DNA of 64,000 nucleotides from positions 2,170,001-2,234,000 of the forward strand of contig NZ_MWFK01000001.1 in the NCBI RefSeq assembly GCF_002078175.1, given 5' to 3'. The translations under genes were made by a program, and so were the position numbers. The notes below the pieces were generated by a model. The model was not told where the DNA came from. It saw nothing but the letters and a program-made list of their open reading frames with translations, and did not search any database. How positions within the stretch are numbered: position 1 is the first letter of the stretch; each line of letters opens with the position of its first letter. This document shows, piece by piece, positions 36,050 to 45,415 of the stretch. Source of the stretch: Streptomyces sp. M41(2017) (lineage in GTDB: Bacteria > Actinomycetota > Actinomycetes > Streptomycetales > Streptomycetaceae).

Positions 36050-37978
36050 TCAGTGCGGTGACGCGATGGTGCGGGCCGCCGCGACCTCCTGGCGCACCGG
36101 TTCGAGCACGCTGCCCGACGGGCCGCTCAGATCGGTGCGGACGGCGACGAGGACGTCCGACGCGCGCAGACCGTCCGAGAGCTCCCGCAACTGGCGCGCG
36201 ATGGTGGTGATCTCGTCGGCGGACGGTTCGGCCGATCCCCCGCGGACCCGGACCCGGGCGGCGGTCGTCGCGTCCACGATCCGTTCGACGGCGACGACCA
36301 GGGGCATCCAGGCGGCGGCCCGGCGCCCGTTGGGCGGCGGTTCGGTCAGGGCGCGCTGGAACTCCGTACGGATGGAGGACAGGTCGCGGTACAGACGCCG
36401 CCTGGAGCGCGCGCGGGCCGCGGGGTCGGCGAGGTCGCCGAAGGCCAGCTCGACGTACTCGGCGGTGTCCGCGACCGCGTCCGCGAGCCGGTCGCCGACC
36501 CGGGCGTGCCAGCTCTCCGGCCACAGCAGATACCCCGCCACCAGGGCGATCGCGCAGCCGACGAGGGAGTCGACGAGGCGGGGGACGACCAGGCCGGTGC
36601 CCTGGTGGTTGAGGATGTCGGACAGCAGGAGGATCACCGGGGTGATCGCGGCCGTCTGGTACCCGTAGCCGCGCGGTGTCAGGGCCGGGATCAGCGGGGC
36701 GAGCAGCAGGATCACGCCGACGTCGGCCCAGCCGCGCGGCACCACGGTCAGCACCGCCGCGGCGACGACGAGCCCGGCGACCGTGCCGAGTGCGCGCAGC
36801 AGCGCCCGGGAGAACACGGACCCGAAGTCGGGCTTCATGACGAAGGTGATGGTGAGCGCGACCCAGTAGGAGCGCGGCACGGCGACCGTCGAGACGAGGA
36901 TCTGGGCGAGGCCGATGCACAGGGCGAGCCGGATGCCGTAACGCCAGGAGGCGGCGGACATCAGGACGCCGCGGGCGGCGCGCGCGGTCCGCACACGGAG
37001 GGTGGCGGGCCGGCCGAGACGGTCGTCGAGCGTGTCCGGCGACACGTCCGTGACGACGCCCGCCGCGTGCCGCACGGCATGGTCGACGGCCCGGCCGGTC
37101 TCGTCGGCCGGCGCGGGCAGCCGCAGCTCGACAGGGGTGGTGGAGCCGGTCTCGACGGCCTCGGCGAGCCGGTGCACGGCGGCGGGGATCGCGGCGGGCA
37201 GCCGTTCGCCCCGCTGGTGGGCGGCGGGGGCGGACTCGACGACGGGGGTGACGGCGTTCAGCTGGGCGAGCAGCCGCACCAGGTCGGGGCTGCGGCCGTG
37301 GTGGAAGACGCGACGGGCGAGGACGGCGTCGTAGGAGTCGTTGAGGGAGCGGGTGACGGTGAGGCGGAGGTCCTCGTAGGCGTCGGTGCCGCTCACGGCG
37401 AGCAGGTCCCCGACCTTCCGGTAGGTGTCGGCGACGGCGGCCCGTTCCGGCACCCCCGACCGCAGGGGCCAGGCCAGCAGTGCCAGCAGGAGGACGAGCA
37501 GGCCGCCGCCGGACATCAGGACCGGGGCGAGCCACCAGGAGCCGGGCAGCGGAAGTCCGGCACCGATCACGCAGTTGAGGAGGAGCAGCAGCCCGCCGAC
37601 GGAGGCGACCGCGCCGATCGAGGACATCATCCCGGAGACGAGGGCGACCCCGGTGACGGCGGCGACGGCGGTCCAGCCGTGGCCGAAGACGAGGGCGCCG
37701 ATCGTGACGCCGACCGCGCCGAAGAGCTGCGGCACCGCGATGTTGAAGATCCGCATGCGGTACGCGTCGGCCGTGTCGCCGATGACGCCGGACAGCGCGC
37801 CCATGGAGGCGAGGGCGCCGTAGGCGGGTTGTCCGCAGGCGAGGCCGACGGCGAGCGGCAGCGCCATGGCGACGGCGGCGCGGGCGACGGCGGGCCGGTT
37901 GACGGGGGCCCGCTGCGGGGTGAGGTTCCTGACTAGCCAGTCGGGCGGGGTGAGGCCGATGGGGAACGCGCGGGACAT
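36050..37978 (-). CDS. FUSC-family (aromatic acid exporter-like) membrane protein
   Basis: About 642 aa from ATG 37978 (MSRAFPIGLTPPDWL). Two membrane halves, each of about four to six helices, are separated by a soluble region (about 190-330). The second half contains SYWVALTITFVMKPDFGSVFSRALLR, a hallmark of the FUSC/YccS/AaeB family, with RALGTVAGL after it. A long cytosolic helical tail ends the protein. Such proteins export aromatic carboxylates or similar compounds; substrate unknown. Confidence 0.85.
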   Translation of the reverse strand: MSRAFPIGLTPPDWLVRNLTPQRAPVNRPAVARAAVAMALPLAVGLACGQPAYGALASMGALSGVIGDTADAYRMRIFNIAVPQLFGAVGVTIGALVFGHGWTAVAAVTGVALVSGMMSSIGAVASVGGLLLLLNCVIGAGLPLPGSWWLAPVLMSGGGLLVLLLALLAWPLRSGVPERAAVADTYRKVGDLLAVSGTDAYEDLRLTVTRSLNDSYDAVLARRVFHHGRSPDLVRLLAQLNAVTPVVESAPAAHQRGERLPAAIPAAVHRLAEAVETGSTTPVELRLPAPADETGRAVDHAVRHAAGVVTDVSPDTLDDRLGRPATLRVRTARAARGVLMSAASWRYGIRLALCIGLAQILVSTVAVPRSYWVALTITFVMKPDFGSVFSRALLRALGTVAGLVVAAAVLTVVPRGWADVGVILLLAPLIPALTPRGYGYQTAAITPVILLLSDILNHQGTGLVVPRLVDSLVGCAIALVAGYLLWPESWHARVGDRLADAVADTAEYVELAFGDLADPAARARSRRRLYRDLSSIRTEFQRALTEPPPNGRRAAAWMPLVVAVERIVDATTAARVRVRGGSAEPSADEITTIARQLRELSDGLRASDVLVAVRTDLSGPSGSVLEPVRQEVAAARTIASPH

Positions 37979-38025
37979 GGCCCAAGTATGAGGCTCTCCC
38001 GCGGTTCGGCCGGGTCGTCGGGGCC

Positions 38026-39042
38026 TCATCGCCGCTGGTGGAGCGTGAGATCGACGACGAGGGCGCGGTGGTCCGTGTCGCGGATCCGCAGGAAGGCGGC
38101 CCGTCGGGCGGAGAAGTCGGCGGAGACGAGGACGTGGTCGATCTGCGCGCCGAACTCCGGCGTGGTCCTGGCGGGCCAGCTCGGTGTCCGCGGTGACCCG
38201 GACAGCCGCGCGCTGTCGCGCAGCCCGGTGTCGAGGACGCGGCGGAAGGCGGCGTGGTCCTGGGTGGCGTTGAAGTCCCCGGCGACGATCGTCGGCCCGC
38301 GGCTGTTCGCCGCGTAGTGGCGCAGCGCGCCGAGTTCCCGCCGCCAGACGCCGACCTGCCCCGGGAGCGGGGGCATCGGATGGGCGAGCTGCAGCCCGAC
38401 GGTGTGGCCGTGCACGTCGGCGACGGCTCCCGGCATGCCCATGGTGCCGCGCACTCCGTCGGCGCCGCGCAGCGGGAAGCGGCTCAGCACGACCGATCCG
38501 TCGGACCCCGCGCCCTCGACGGCCTCCCGGTACGGGTAGGTGCCGCCGTTGCCTCCGAAGGCGTCCTCCAGGGCACGCGAGCAGCCGTACTCGCACTCCT
38601 GAACGAACAGGATGTCGGGCTTGCGCCGGCGGACGGTGTCGATCAGGGAGCCGGTCCCCTGCCCGAACTCCACGTTGGACGTCATCACGCGCAGTGCGGC
38701 GAGTGCCGGCCCGACCGGTTCGGCGGTCCTGCCGTAGGGCTCGATGTACCAGGCGAGGAGGCCGAGGACGAGGACTCCCCAGACCAGGCCGGTCCGCCAT
38801 CGGGCGAGCAGGGTCAGCAGCACCGCGAGGCCGGTCGGCACGAGCAGCCACGGCAGGAAGGCGAGCAACTGCGGTACGGGCGTGATCCCGTCGAGGTCGG
38901 CTACCCGGCAGCCGGCGACGACGCTCACCCCGGCGAGCAGCAGTCCGGCGAGCCACGCCGCGACGGTGCGGCCGCCCCGCCGCCTGCGCTCGCGGTAGGC
39001 GGGTTCCTCCGCGCCCCGTCGGTCAGCCGACGCAGTGTCCAC
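38026..39042 (-). CDS. Membrane-anchored endonuclease/exonuclease/phosphatase-family protein
   Basis: A 338-aa protein with three N-terminal membrane helices (about 25-100) and a C-terminal EEP domain (about 115-335). Catalytic features include MTSNVEFG, the metal-binding glutamate in VQECEYG, VAGDFNATQDH, and DHRALVV at the end. The EEP fold hydrolyses phosphodiester or phosphomonoester bonds; with the domain outside the membrane, a nuclease or lipid phosphodiesterase is likely. It precedes the FUSC gene on the same strand by 47 bp and is probably cotranscribed. Confidence 0.85.
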   Translation of the reverse strand: MDTASADRRGAEEPAYRERRRRGGRTVAAWLAGLLLAGVSVVAGCRVADLDGITPVPQLLAFLPWLLVPTGLAVLLTLLARWRTGLVWGVLVLGLLAWYIEPYGRTAEPVGPALAALRVMTSNVEFGQGTGSLIDTVRRRKPDILFVQECEYGCSRALEDAFGGNGGTYPYREAVEGAGSDGSVVLSRFPLRGADGVRGTMGMPGAVADVHGHTVGLQLAHPMPPLPGQVGVWRRELGALRHYAANSRGPTIVAGDFNATQDHAAFRRVLDTGLRDSARLSGSPRTPSWPARTTPEFGAQIDHVLVSADFSARRAAFLRIRDTDHRALVVDLTLHQRR

Positions 39043-39273
39043 CTTCCGGCCTTCCGCTCGTCCGCGTGGGATGTCCGCATCCTCCCCCGAGGACGGGGCG
39101 CGCGGGGGGAGGGTTGCCGGGTGGCGGGACGCGGGGCGCGTGTGGTGGCCCCCCGCTCGCGGCGGGCGGGGCCCGCCCCGGCGGGTTTCGGTGCGCGGTC
39201 GGTGTGTCGCCGGTGCGTCCCCGTCCGGTGCCGGTCGCCCGAGCGGTGGACCGGGTCCGGCACGGGGAGCGGA

Positions 39274-40173
39274 TCAGGCGCCGACCCGGGTGGACTGTTC
39301 CGCCGGAGTCTGCGCGGGTGCCGCGGCCGTCCGCCGGTAGCGGACGTACGCGCCGGTGAGCGCGGCGCCCAGGGCGACCGTGAGGCCGGCGGCCAGAAGC
39401 AGCCAGGAGACGAACCGCAGGGTCTCGGTGAGGGCGTCGTAGACCGCGCCGGCGGCCGTGCGGGACACGCCGTCCGGCAGGCCGGAGAGGGTCAGGCCGC
39501 GGCCGACGGCGACCGCCGCGCCGAGCAGCGCGGCGCCGAGCGCGGTGCCGATGCCCGTCGCGAGGACCGCGCGGCGACGGCACAGGGCGAGGACGATCCC
39601 GGTCGCCGCGAAGACGACCGACGCCACGGGCAGCCAGAAACCGGCGACTTCGAGCACGTGGAACCCCTTCCGGAGCCGGGCCAGGTCCGCGGCCCCGAGC
39701 ACGGTGATTTCCGTGTGCTCGACGGGGATCCGGTCGGCCAGCGGCATGTGGTCGGCGGCGAGCCGGCGCTTGACCCGCTCGGTGACGGGCGCGAGGTCGA
39801 CGGTCACCGCGCCCTCGCGGTCGTCGCGCAGGGCCCGCATCACCGCGTCGTGGGCGGCCATGTTGGCGGTCTCCCACGCCGTCCGGTACGCCTCGGTCTC
39901 GGTGAACGAGCGGACGGCGTCGCGGACGAAGTGGTTGACGGGTCCCTGGAGCCCCTGGCGTACGTGGACCTCGCGGAGGATGCCGTCGGTGACACCGGCG
40001 GCGACCGCGTCCCGCACGTCGGCGTCGGCGGCGAGCGGTGCCACGGTGGCCTCGTAGCGGCCGGAGTCGCCGAGCCCGTACATCGCCCACGTCGACAGCG
40101 CGCCGAGCGGCGCGAGGAGGCAGGCGAGGACGATCAGCACCGCCGACAGGACGCTCCGGAGACGAGGGGACAC
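39274..40173 (-). CDS. Multi-pass membrane protein with large extracytoplasmic loop
   Basis: About 299 aa from GTG 40173 (VSPRLRSVLSAVLIV); the frame continues to 40380, so the start is uncertain. One N-terminal helix, then a soluble loop of about 150 residues containing VRDAVAAGVTDGILREV and VHVRQGLQGPVNHFVRDAVR, then three C-terminal helices. The loop composition fits a membrane-anchored, probably external domain. No family recognised with certainty. Divergent from the SH3-like gene. Confidence 0.7.
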   Translation of the reverse strand: MSPRLRSVLSAVLIVLACLLAPLGALSTWAMYGLGDSGRYEATVAPLAADADVRDAVAAGVTDGILREVHVRQGLQGPVNHFVRDAVRSFTETEAYRTAWETANMAAHDAVMRALRDDREGAVTVDLAPVTERVKRRLAADHMPLADRIPVEHTEITVLGAADLARLRKGFHVLEVAGFWLPVASVVFAATGIVLALCRRRAVLATGIGTALGAALLGAAVAVGRGLTLSGLPDGVSRTAAGAVYDALTETLRFVSWLLLAAGLTVALGAALTGAYVRYRRTAAAPAQTPAEQSTRVGA

Positions 40174-40430
40174 CTCTCCAGGCAAGGCCTCCGCACCGCC
40201 GTACGCGAGCGGGTTGACTGCAAATGGGCGCAGACGACCAGCCGTACGGGGCCCCCGGTCTCCGGGGTCGGCGGATCGCCTCGGCCGGCGGCCCGGCTCC
40301 GGACGCCCGCCCGCGCCGGGTCCGATCCCCGCGTCGCCCAGTGGCCCCAAGGCCTCCGTGCGCTCCGGTGGAGCCCTCACTCGAACGGGTGTTATCTGGA
40401 CCTGGGAAAACTGGGGAGAAGGAGGCCGAT

Positions 40431-40997
40431 ATGCGCACCACCCCGGCCCTGCGGACTTTGGCCGCGGCCCTGCTCAGCGGCGGTGTCCTCACCGTCGCGG
40501 CCGCCGGCACCTCCATGGCGGCGGCCCCGTCGGCGCCCGCCAGCGGCGGTGGCGGCTCGGACGGCCCCGTCTGGGGAACCGTCGTCTCCGGCGGCGAACT
40601 GAACGTCAGGCTGCAGCCCAGCACGACCTCCCCGGTCGTCGCGGCGCTCTCACCGGGCAGCCAGGACCGCGTCCAGTGCGCGGTGAGCGGGCAGAGCGTC
40701 TTCGGCGACACGACCTGGTACTGGCTCGTGGGCGCGCACGCCTGGGCGAGCGCCGCCTTCGTCGACACCGGCGGCCACTGGGTGCCGAGCTGTTCGGACC
40801 CGTGTCCCGGAGAGAAGGACGGTGTGTGGCACAACGCGCACTGGGACCACAACGACCGGGACCTGAGCCAGGACCCGGGCTGGAGCTCGAACGGCAACGG
40901 CTCCTGGAGCTTCAGCGTCTCCAGTTCGTGGACCTGGACCGTCTCCGGTTCCGGTTCCTCCCCGAACTCCTGGGACTGGGTCCCGGGCGGCAGGTGA
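40431..40997 (+). CDS. Secreted protein with SH3-like domain and Ser/Trp-rich tail
   Basis: A 188-aa protein from ATG 40431 with a strong GAAGGAGG site. The signal peptide covers about 1-31 (cleavage in SMAAAPS). Residues about 48-115 form a bacterial SH3-like domain (GELNVRLQPSTTSPVVAAL, DTTWYWLVG), often binding cell-wall peptides. It has four Cys, two of them close together (CSDPCPG). The last 50 residues are rich in Ser, Trp, Asn and Gly. Function unknown; likely wall-associated. Confidence 0.8.
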   Translation: MRTTPALRTLAAALLSGGVLTVAAAGTSMAAAPSAPASGGGGSDGPVWGTVVSGGELNVRLQPSTTSPVVAALSPGSQDRVQCAVSGQSVFGDTTWYWLVGAHAWASAAFVDTGGHWVPSCSDPCPGEKDGVWHNAHWDHNDRDLSQDPGWSSNGNGSWSFSVSSSWTWTVSGSGSSPNSWDWVPGGR

Positions 40998-41019
40998 GCG
41001 GGTGAGGCGAGGGAACGCG

Positions 41020-41048
41020 GGAGGCCCCGGCCGTCGGCCGGGGCCTCC
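41020..41048 (+). terminator. Hairpin terminator after SH3-like gene
   Basis: A 13-bp perfect stem (41020-41032 with 41036-41048), loop GTC, then TTCCTGT. Confidence 0.8.
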
Positions 41049-41115
41049 TTCCTGTACGCGTCACGACCTCCTGCACGCGTCACGACCCGCCGTCGAGGCG
41101 GTCAGGGCGTCGCCG

Positions 41116-41550
41116 TCACCGCCTCCGTCCCTGCGCGTCCTCGTGCGTGTAGTAGTGGTAGAAGGTCGTGGCGAACACGCCGACGGAGACTCCCAGGGAC
41201 ATGAAGACCGACCGCAGGATCGTCGCGTCCGTCTGGCTGTAGATGAATCCGAACGCACAGCCCGCGAAGACGGTCCAGGCCAGGGCGTGCAGGGCGGGAT
41301 GGGTCGCCCTCGTCAGCGTGAGGACGGCGTAGAAGGCGGCCGCGAAGACGATCGCGGACACGAAGCCGAACAGCACGTTCCAGCCCGTGAAGGCGCCGGC
41401 GTCCCGGTTGATGTTGGCGGCCCAGAAGCCGTAGACGAGACCGGTGGCGACGGGCACCGCCCACTTGCCGACGCTGTGGGCGCGGGGCCCGAACACGTCG
41501 ATCGGTCCTGAGGTGCGCGGTGTCCCTGACACGGGTGCGGCTTGCGCCAT
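41116..41550 (-). CDS. Four-helix membrane protein of unknown function
   Basis: A 144-aa protein with four hydrophobic helices (about 30-46, 58-78, 85-103, 110-130) and a short basic tail (EDAQGRRR). The middle holds AANINRDAGAFTGWN. No family with a known job recognised. A Ser/Thr-rich N-terminal 25 residues precede the first helix. Monocistronic. Confidence 0.7.
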   Translation of the reverse strand: MAQAAPVSGTPRTSGPIDVFGPRAHSVGKWAVPVATGLVYGFWAANINRDAGAFTGWNVLFGFVSAIVFAAAFYAVLTLTRATHPALHALAWTVFAGCAFGFIYSQTDATILRSVFMSLGVSVGVFATTFYHYYTHEDAQGRRR

Positions 41551-41754
41551 GGGAGGACTCCTCTCTGCTCGCCCCCGCCTTCCAGGTCACACCCCGTCCG
41601 GGCCCCCGGCAAGTCGGGACGGGAGCGCCCCGGCACCACTCCTTCGGCGGGAGGATGCCCCCGCGCGCGGCGGCCCCGCGGGGGCGTGCGGGAGTGCTCC
41701 TTCCGGCGGCATGCCGGGATGCGGTGATCATGGCCGCGTGCTTCGCTGAGGTCC

Positions 41755-42393
41755 ATGAAGCTCGTACTCTTCGGCGCCACCGGCATGGTCGGCAGCCGTA
41801 TCGCCACGGAGGCCTCGGCGCGCGGACACCAGGTCGTCGCGGTGAGCCGGTCCGGGCAGTCCCCCGTGCCCGGTATCGCCGCCACGGCGGCCGACGCCTC
41901 GGACCCTGCGAAGGTCGCCGAACTGGTGGCCGACGCGGACGCGGTGGCGTCGGCGTGTGTGCCGCCCCGGGACGGTTCGGACCCGCGCGAACCCTTCCTC
42001 GCCCTCAACCAGTCCCTGGTGGACGGGGTGCGGGCGGCCGGGGTGCGGCGGCTGGTGATCGTCGGCGGCGCGGGCACCCTGGAGGTCGCGCCCGGTCAGG
42101 CCGCCTGCGAGCAGCCCGACTTCCCCGACGCGTACCTTCCGGAGGCGCTCGCCCACCGCGACGCCCTCGCCTTCTACCGGAGCGACGCCGACGACCTCGA
42201 CTGGACGTACGTCTCGCCCGCCGCGGAGATCGGCCCGGGCGAACGGACGGGCGAGTTCCGGATCGGCGGCGACCGCATGCTCTTCGACGCGGAGGGCGAC
42301 AGCCGGATCAGCGCCGAGGACTACGCGATGGCGTTCGTCGACCAGCTGGAGATGCCCGTCCACCCGCACGCCCGGGTCTCGGTGGCGTACTGA
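41755..42393 (+). CDS. NAD(P)-binding short-chain-type oxidoreductase (YwnB/NmrA-like)
   Basis: A 212-aa Rossmann protein. MKLVLFGATGMVGSRIA is the dinucleotide-binding loop (GATGMVG) and VVAVSRSG follows beta-2. LVIVGGAGTLE and TYVSPAAEIGPGERTGEF match the SDR5-like atypical family (YwnB, biliverdin reductase B, NmrA-like). The extended SDR Tyr-x-x-x-Lys motif is absent, as usual for atypical members. Substrate unknown. GAGG precedes ATG 41755. Confidence 0.85.
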   Translation: MKLVLFGATGMVGSRIATEASARGHQVVAVSRSGQSPVPGIAATAADASDPAKVAELVADADAVASACVPPRDGSDPREPFLALNQSLVDGVRAAGVRRLVIVGGAGTLEVAPGQAACEQPDFPDAYLPEALAHRDALAFYRSDADDLDWTYVSPAAEIGPGERTGEFRIGGDRMLFDAEGDSRISAEDYAMAFVDQLEMPVHPHARVSVAY

Positions 42394-42468
42394 GCGAGCC
42401 GGCGGCTGTCGCCCGGATCAGCCCGGGTCCGCGACGCCCGGCCCTGGAGGAAGAGGCGGTACGGCACG

Positions 42469-43662
42469 GTGGCCGCCCGGAGATCCCTGCTCGACCAACT
42501 CCCGCGCGCTGGACGGCGGGACGCCGTCCAGCGGCAGAAGCCACTGCTGCTGCGCGGGCGCAGTGTCGCCTGGATGCCCCCGGTCCTGCTGCTCATCGGC
42601 ATCGCGCTGCTCGACGCGAACACCTCCGGGCGGTTCCGGATCATCTCCTGGGTCGCCCTGGTGCCCGCGATCGCCGCGGCGCTCTGCGGGGTGTGGGGCA
42701 CGGCCGCCCTCGCGGTGCTGTCCCTGCTCACCTACGTCGTCATCGACAGCTCCTGGCCGCACCAGCTCCGGACCGGCCTGCCCGACTTCATCCTCGTGCT
42801 GGCCGGCGGGGTGCTCGCGGTGCTGGCCTGCTCGGTGCGGGTGCGCGGGGAGCGGCGCATGCTGCACATGCAGGACGTCGCCGAGACGACCCGGCGCACG
42901 GTGCTGCGCCCGATGGCGCCGGGCTGGGGCGGCCTGGACCACGCGGCCGTCTACCTCACCGCCGACAGCGAGGCCCGCGTCGGCGGCGACTTCTACGACA
43001 TCCAGCCGGGACTGCACGGCACCCGGCTGCTGCTCGGCGACGTCCAGGGCAAGGGGCTCGGCGCGGTGGAGGCGGCGGCCGCGCTGCTCGGCACGTTCCG
43101 CGAGACGGCGTATCACGAGCCGTTCCTGGAGACGGTCGCCGGACGCCTGGAGGTGCGCATGCTGCGGCATGTCGCCTACTGCGCGGCGCTCGGCCGTGAC
43201 GAGGGGGACCGGTTCGCGACCGGGGTCCTGGTCGCCTTCCCCGAGGACACCCCGGCCACCGTCGAGGTCATCAACTTCGGCCACGAACCACCCCTTGTGG
43301 TCGGTCCCGCGGGGGTACGGAGTCTGCCGCCCGGCGACGGACTGCCGCTCGGCCTGAGCGAGTTGGCGACCGAGCCGCCGCCGGTGCTCCGCGTCCCGCT
43401 CGCCGCCGGGGAGACGCTGCTGCTGGTCACCGACGGGGTGACCGAGGCCCGTGACGCGTCGGGCGAGTTCTTCCCGCTGCGCGAGCGGGTCACGGCCGCG
43501 GTGACCCGTGACCCGGCCGCCGCCGACCCGGAGTTCCTCGTCCAGCTCGTCCGCGACGGGACCCTGAGGCACTCGGCCGGCCGCCTCGCCGACGACACGA
43601 CGATCTTCGCCGTACGACGCCGGGCGCGCGGCTACGCGGCGGACCTGAACGACGTCACCTAG
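42469..43662 (+). CDS. Membrane SpoIIE-type PP2C phosphatase
   Basis: A 397-aa protein from GTG 42469. Three helices (about 33-115) anchor a cytosolic SpoIIE/PP2C domain (about 150-390). Phosphatase motifs are EARVGGDFYDI, LLGDVQGKGLGA, GHEPPLVVG, LLLVTDGVTEARDASGEFF and DDTTIFAVRR. Metal-ligand aspartates are preserved, so it is likely active. Such proteins dephosphorylate anti-sigma antagonists. It follows the oxidoreductase by 75 bp on the same strand. Confidence 0.88.
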   Translation: MAARRSLLDQLPRAGRRDAVQRQKPLLLRGRSVAWMPPVLLLIGIALLDANTSGRFRIISWVALVPAIAAALCGVWGTAALAVLSLLTYVVIDSSWPHQLRTGLPDFILVLAGGVLAVLACSVRVRGERRMLHMQDVAETTRRTVLRPMAPGWGGLDHAAVYLTADSEARVGGDFYDIQPGLHGTRLLLGDVQGKGLGAVEAAAALLGTFRETAYHEPFLETVAGRLEVRMLRHVAYCAALGRDEGDRFATGVLVAFPEDTPATVEVINFGHEPPLVVGPAGVRSLPPGDGLPLGLSELATEPPPVLRVPLAAGETLLLVTDGVTEARDASGEFFPLRERVTAAVTRDPAAADPEFLVQLVRDGTLRHSAGRLADDTTIFAVRRRARGYAADLNDVT

Positions 43663-43807
43663 GGCGGGCCGTTCGGATCGCGCGGCCGGACGCGGATCCC
43701 GGCCGGGCCGGAGCGCGGCGGGGTGATGGTTCCCGGCCGTCACGTCCCCCCTTTGCAGGCGCAGCGGTTACGGTGCTGACGTACGTGATCGATGGGGGAG
43801 GGAACCG

Positions 43808-45346
43808 ATGCCCGGAACCGTGCTGCTTCTCGCGGCCTCGCCGGTGGGCAAGGGGTGTCTGGTGGACGCCGCGTCCGTGCTCCCCGTGCTCGCGGCCGTC
43901 GCCCCGGCGGTGCTGTCGGGCACCGAGACCGCGAACGTGGTGGAACTCGCCGACCCGTTGGAGCCGCAGGCCGTGCTGACCCGGCTGCGGGCCGCGGCGA
44001 CGGCGCCGGGACCGCTGACGATGTTCGTGACCGGTCAGCTCCAGCTCGACCGCCGGCAGCGGCTTCCCCATCTCGCGCTGGCCCGCACCACCCCGGCGAC
44101 GGTCCGCTACACCGCTTTCCCCTGGCACTGGATCACCGAGGAACTGCGGCTGCGTCCGCCGGGCCTGACCAGCATCTTCGTCGATCTGCACGCGGACACG
44201 GACACCTGGTCCCTGCTCTCCGGGCGCCCGCTCACCGCGGGTCCGTCGACCGCGCTGTACGGCAGGGTCGCGCCGCCGCCCCCGCGCCGTACCGTGGCTC
44301 ACCCGGCGTACATGAAGGCCGTCGCCACCCTGCTGCGCAGCGGCCACCGGCCGCCGCTGCCCCAGCTGCACGAGCAGGCCCTGACGAGGACGTCGGGCGA
44401 GGAGACGGGACGGCCGGGACCGGCGGACCTCGTGCTCGCACCCGGGCAGAAAGGCCCGGTCGGTTCCGTCGTTGCGGCTGCCGCCGTCGCCTCCGTCGCT
44501 CCTGTCGCCTCGGGCGGTCCGGTCGGGGCCACGGTGATTCCGGCCGCGACAGTTCCGGCCGCGACGGTCCCGGAGGCCGGGGCGTCCGCGTTCCGGCCCG
44601 CCCCCGGCCAGTCCTGGGCCGGGCAACCCTGGCCGCCGGCACCGGAGTTCACGCCGGTGGCCCCGCTGCCCCCGTTCGCTCCCCCGGAGCCGGGCCACAC
44701 CGGCCGGACCCCGTCCGTCGTCACGGCGCCGCCTCCCTCCGCACCGCCGATGCCCCTCGCGCCGCCCGGCGGCGGGCCGCCCACGGCCCCGGCCGCGCAG
44801 GCGGCTCCGCGGTCACCCGCGCCGGGCACGGCGCCCTCAGCGCCCACTCCGGCGGGACGACTTGACGGCGCCGCCGCTGTGGCACTCCCCAACCAGACAG
44901 CACAGCAGCGGAGTTCGGCTCCGCTCGATCCCCACGAGACGATCACCACCGCCGTGCGGGCCGGCCGCCACGACGAGGCGCTCGCCCTCGCGGGGACGTG
45001 GGAGGAGGAGGCGGCCCGTGTGCACGGGCCCGGCTCCGAGCAGGTGCTGCACTGGATGGAGGTACGGGCCGATCTGGCGATGTTCGCGGGGGATCCGGAG
45101 CGCAGCTGCCGCACCTGGCTGGCGGTCGCGGTGGCCCGGCTGGACGCGGGCCAGGCTCCGGACGCACCGGACGTGGAGTCGGCCGTGGACCGCGCCCACC
45201 ATCAGTGGGGCCGCGTCGACGCACCGGCGCGGGCCCGCGAACTCGGCTCGGAGCTCGCCGCCCTGCGGCTCCGGGTGCCGGGACGCCGGGAGGGCGCCCT
45301 CGACCATGTGCGGCAGCAGTTGCGCCAGTTGCAGACGCAGGCCTGA
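43808..45346 (+). CDS. Large Pro/Ala-rich protein of unknown function
   Basis: A 512-aa protein with GGGAGG 5-10 nt before ATG 43808. Residues about 1-190 are a folded alpha/beta domain (PGTVLLLAASPVGKG, then FVTGQLQLDRRQRLPHLALAR). Residues about 195-365 are disordered, with many Pro, Ala and Val. Residues about 375-512 are helical and look TPR-like (GRHDEALALAGTWEEEAARV, VLHWMEVRADLAMFAGDPERSC). No signal peptide or membrane helix. No function recognised. Confidence 0.7.
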   Translation: MPGTVLLLAASPVGKGCLVDAASVLPVLAAVAPAVLSGTETANVVELADPLEPQAVLTRLRAAATAPGPLTMFVTGQLQLDRRQRLPHLALARTTPATVRYTAFPWHWITEELRLRPPGLTSIFVDLHADTDTWSLLSGRPLTAGPSTALYGRVAPPPPRRTVAHPAYMKAVATLLRSGHRPPLPQLHEQALTRTSGEETGRPGPADLVLAPGQKGPVGSVVAAAAVASVAPVASGGPVGATVIPAATVPAATVPEAGASAFRPAPGQSWAGQPWPPAPEFTPVAPLPPFAPPEPGHTGRTPSVVTAPPPSAPPMPLAPPGGGPPTAPAAQAAPRSPAPGTAPSAPTPAGRLDGAAAVALPNQTAQQRSSAPLDPHETITTAVRAGRHDEALALAGTWEEEAARVHGPGSEQVLHWMEVRADLAMFAGDPERSCRTWLAVAVARLDAGQAPDAPDVESAVDRAHHQWGRVDAPARARELGSELAALRLRVPGRREGALDHVRQQLRQLQTQA

Positions 45347-45415
45347 GCGGACGAGGACGACGGCCCGGTGCCGGGAAGGGGCCGGCGGCGCCGCGGGGAC
45401 GTTCGGGCGGACCGC

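Noticed and set aside
36050..38956. A 968-codon frame on the minus strand spanning two genes
   Set aside because: Only the FUSC part from 37978 is protein-like; the upstream portion is an out-of-frame reading of the EEP gene with Arg/Pro bias.
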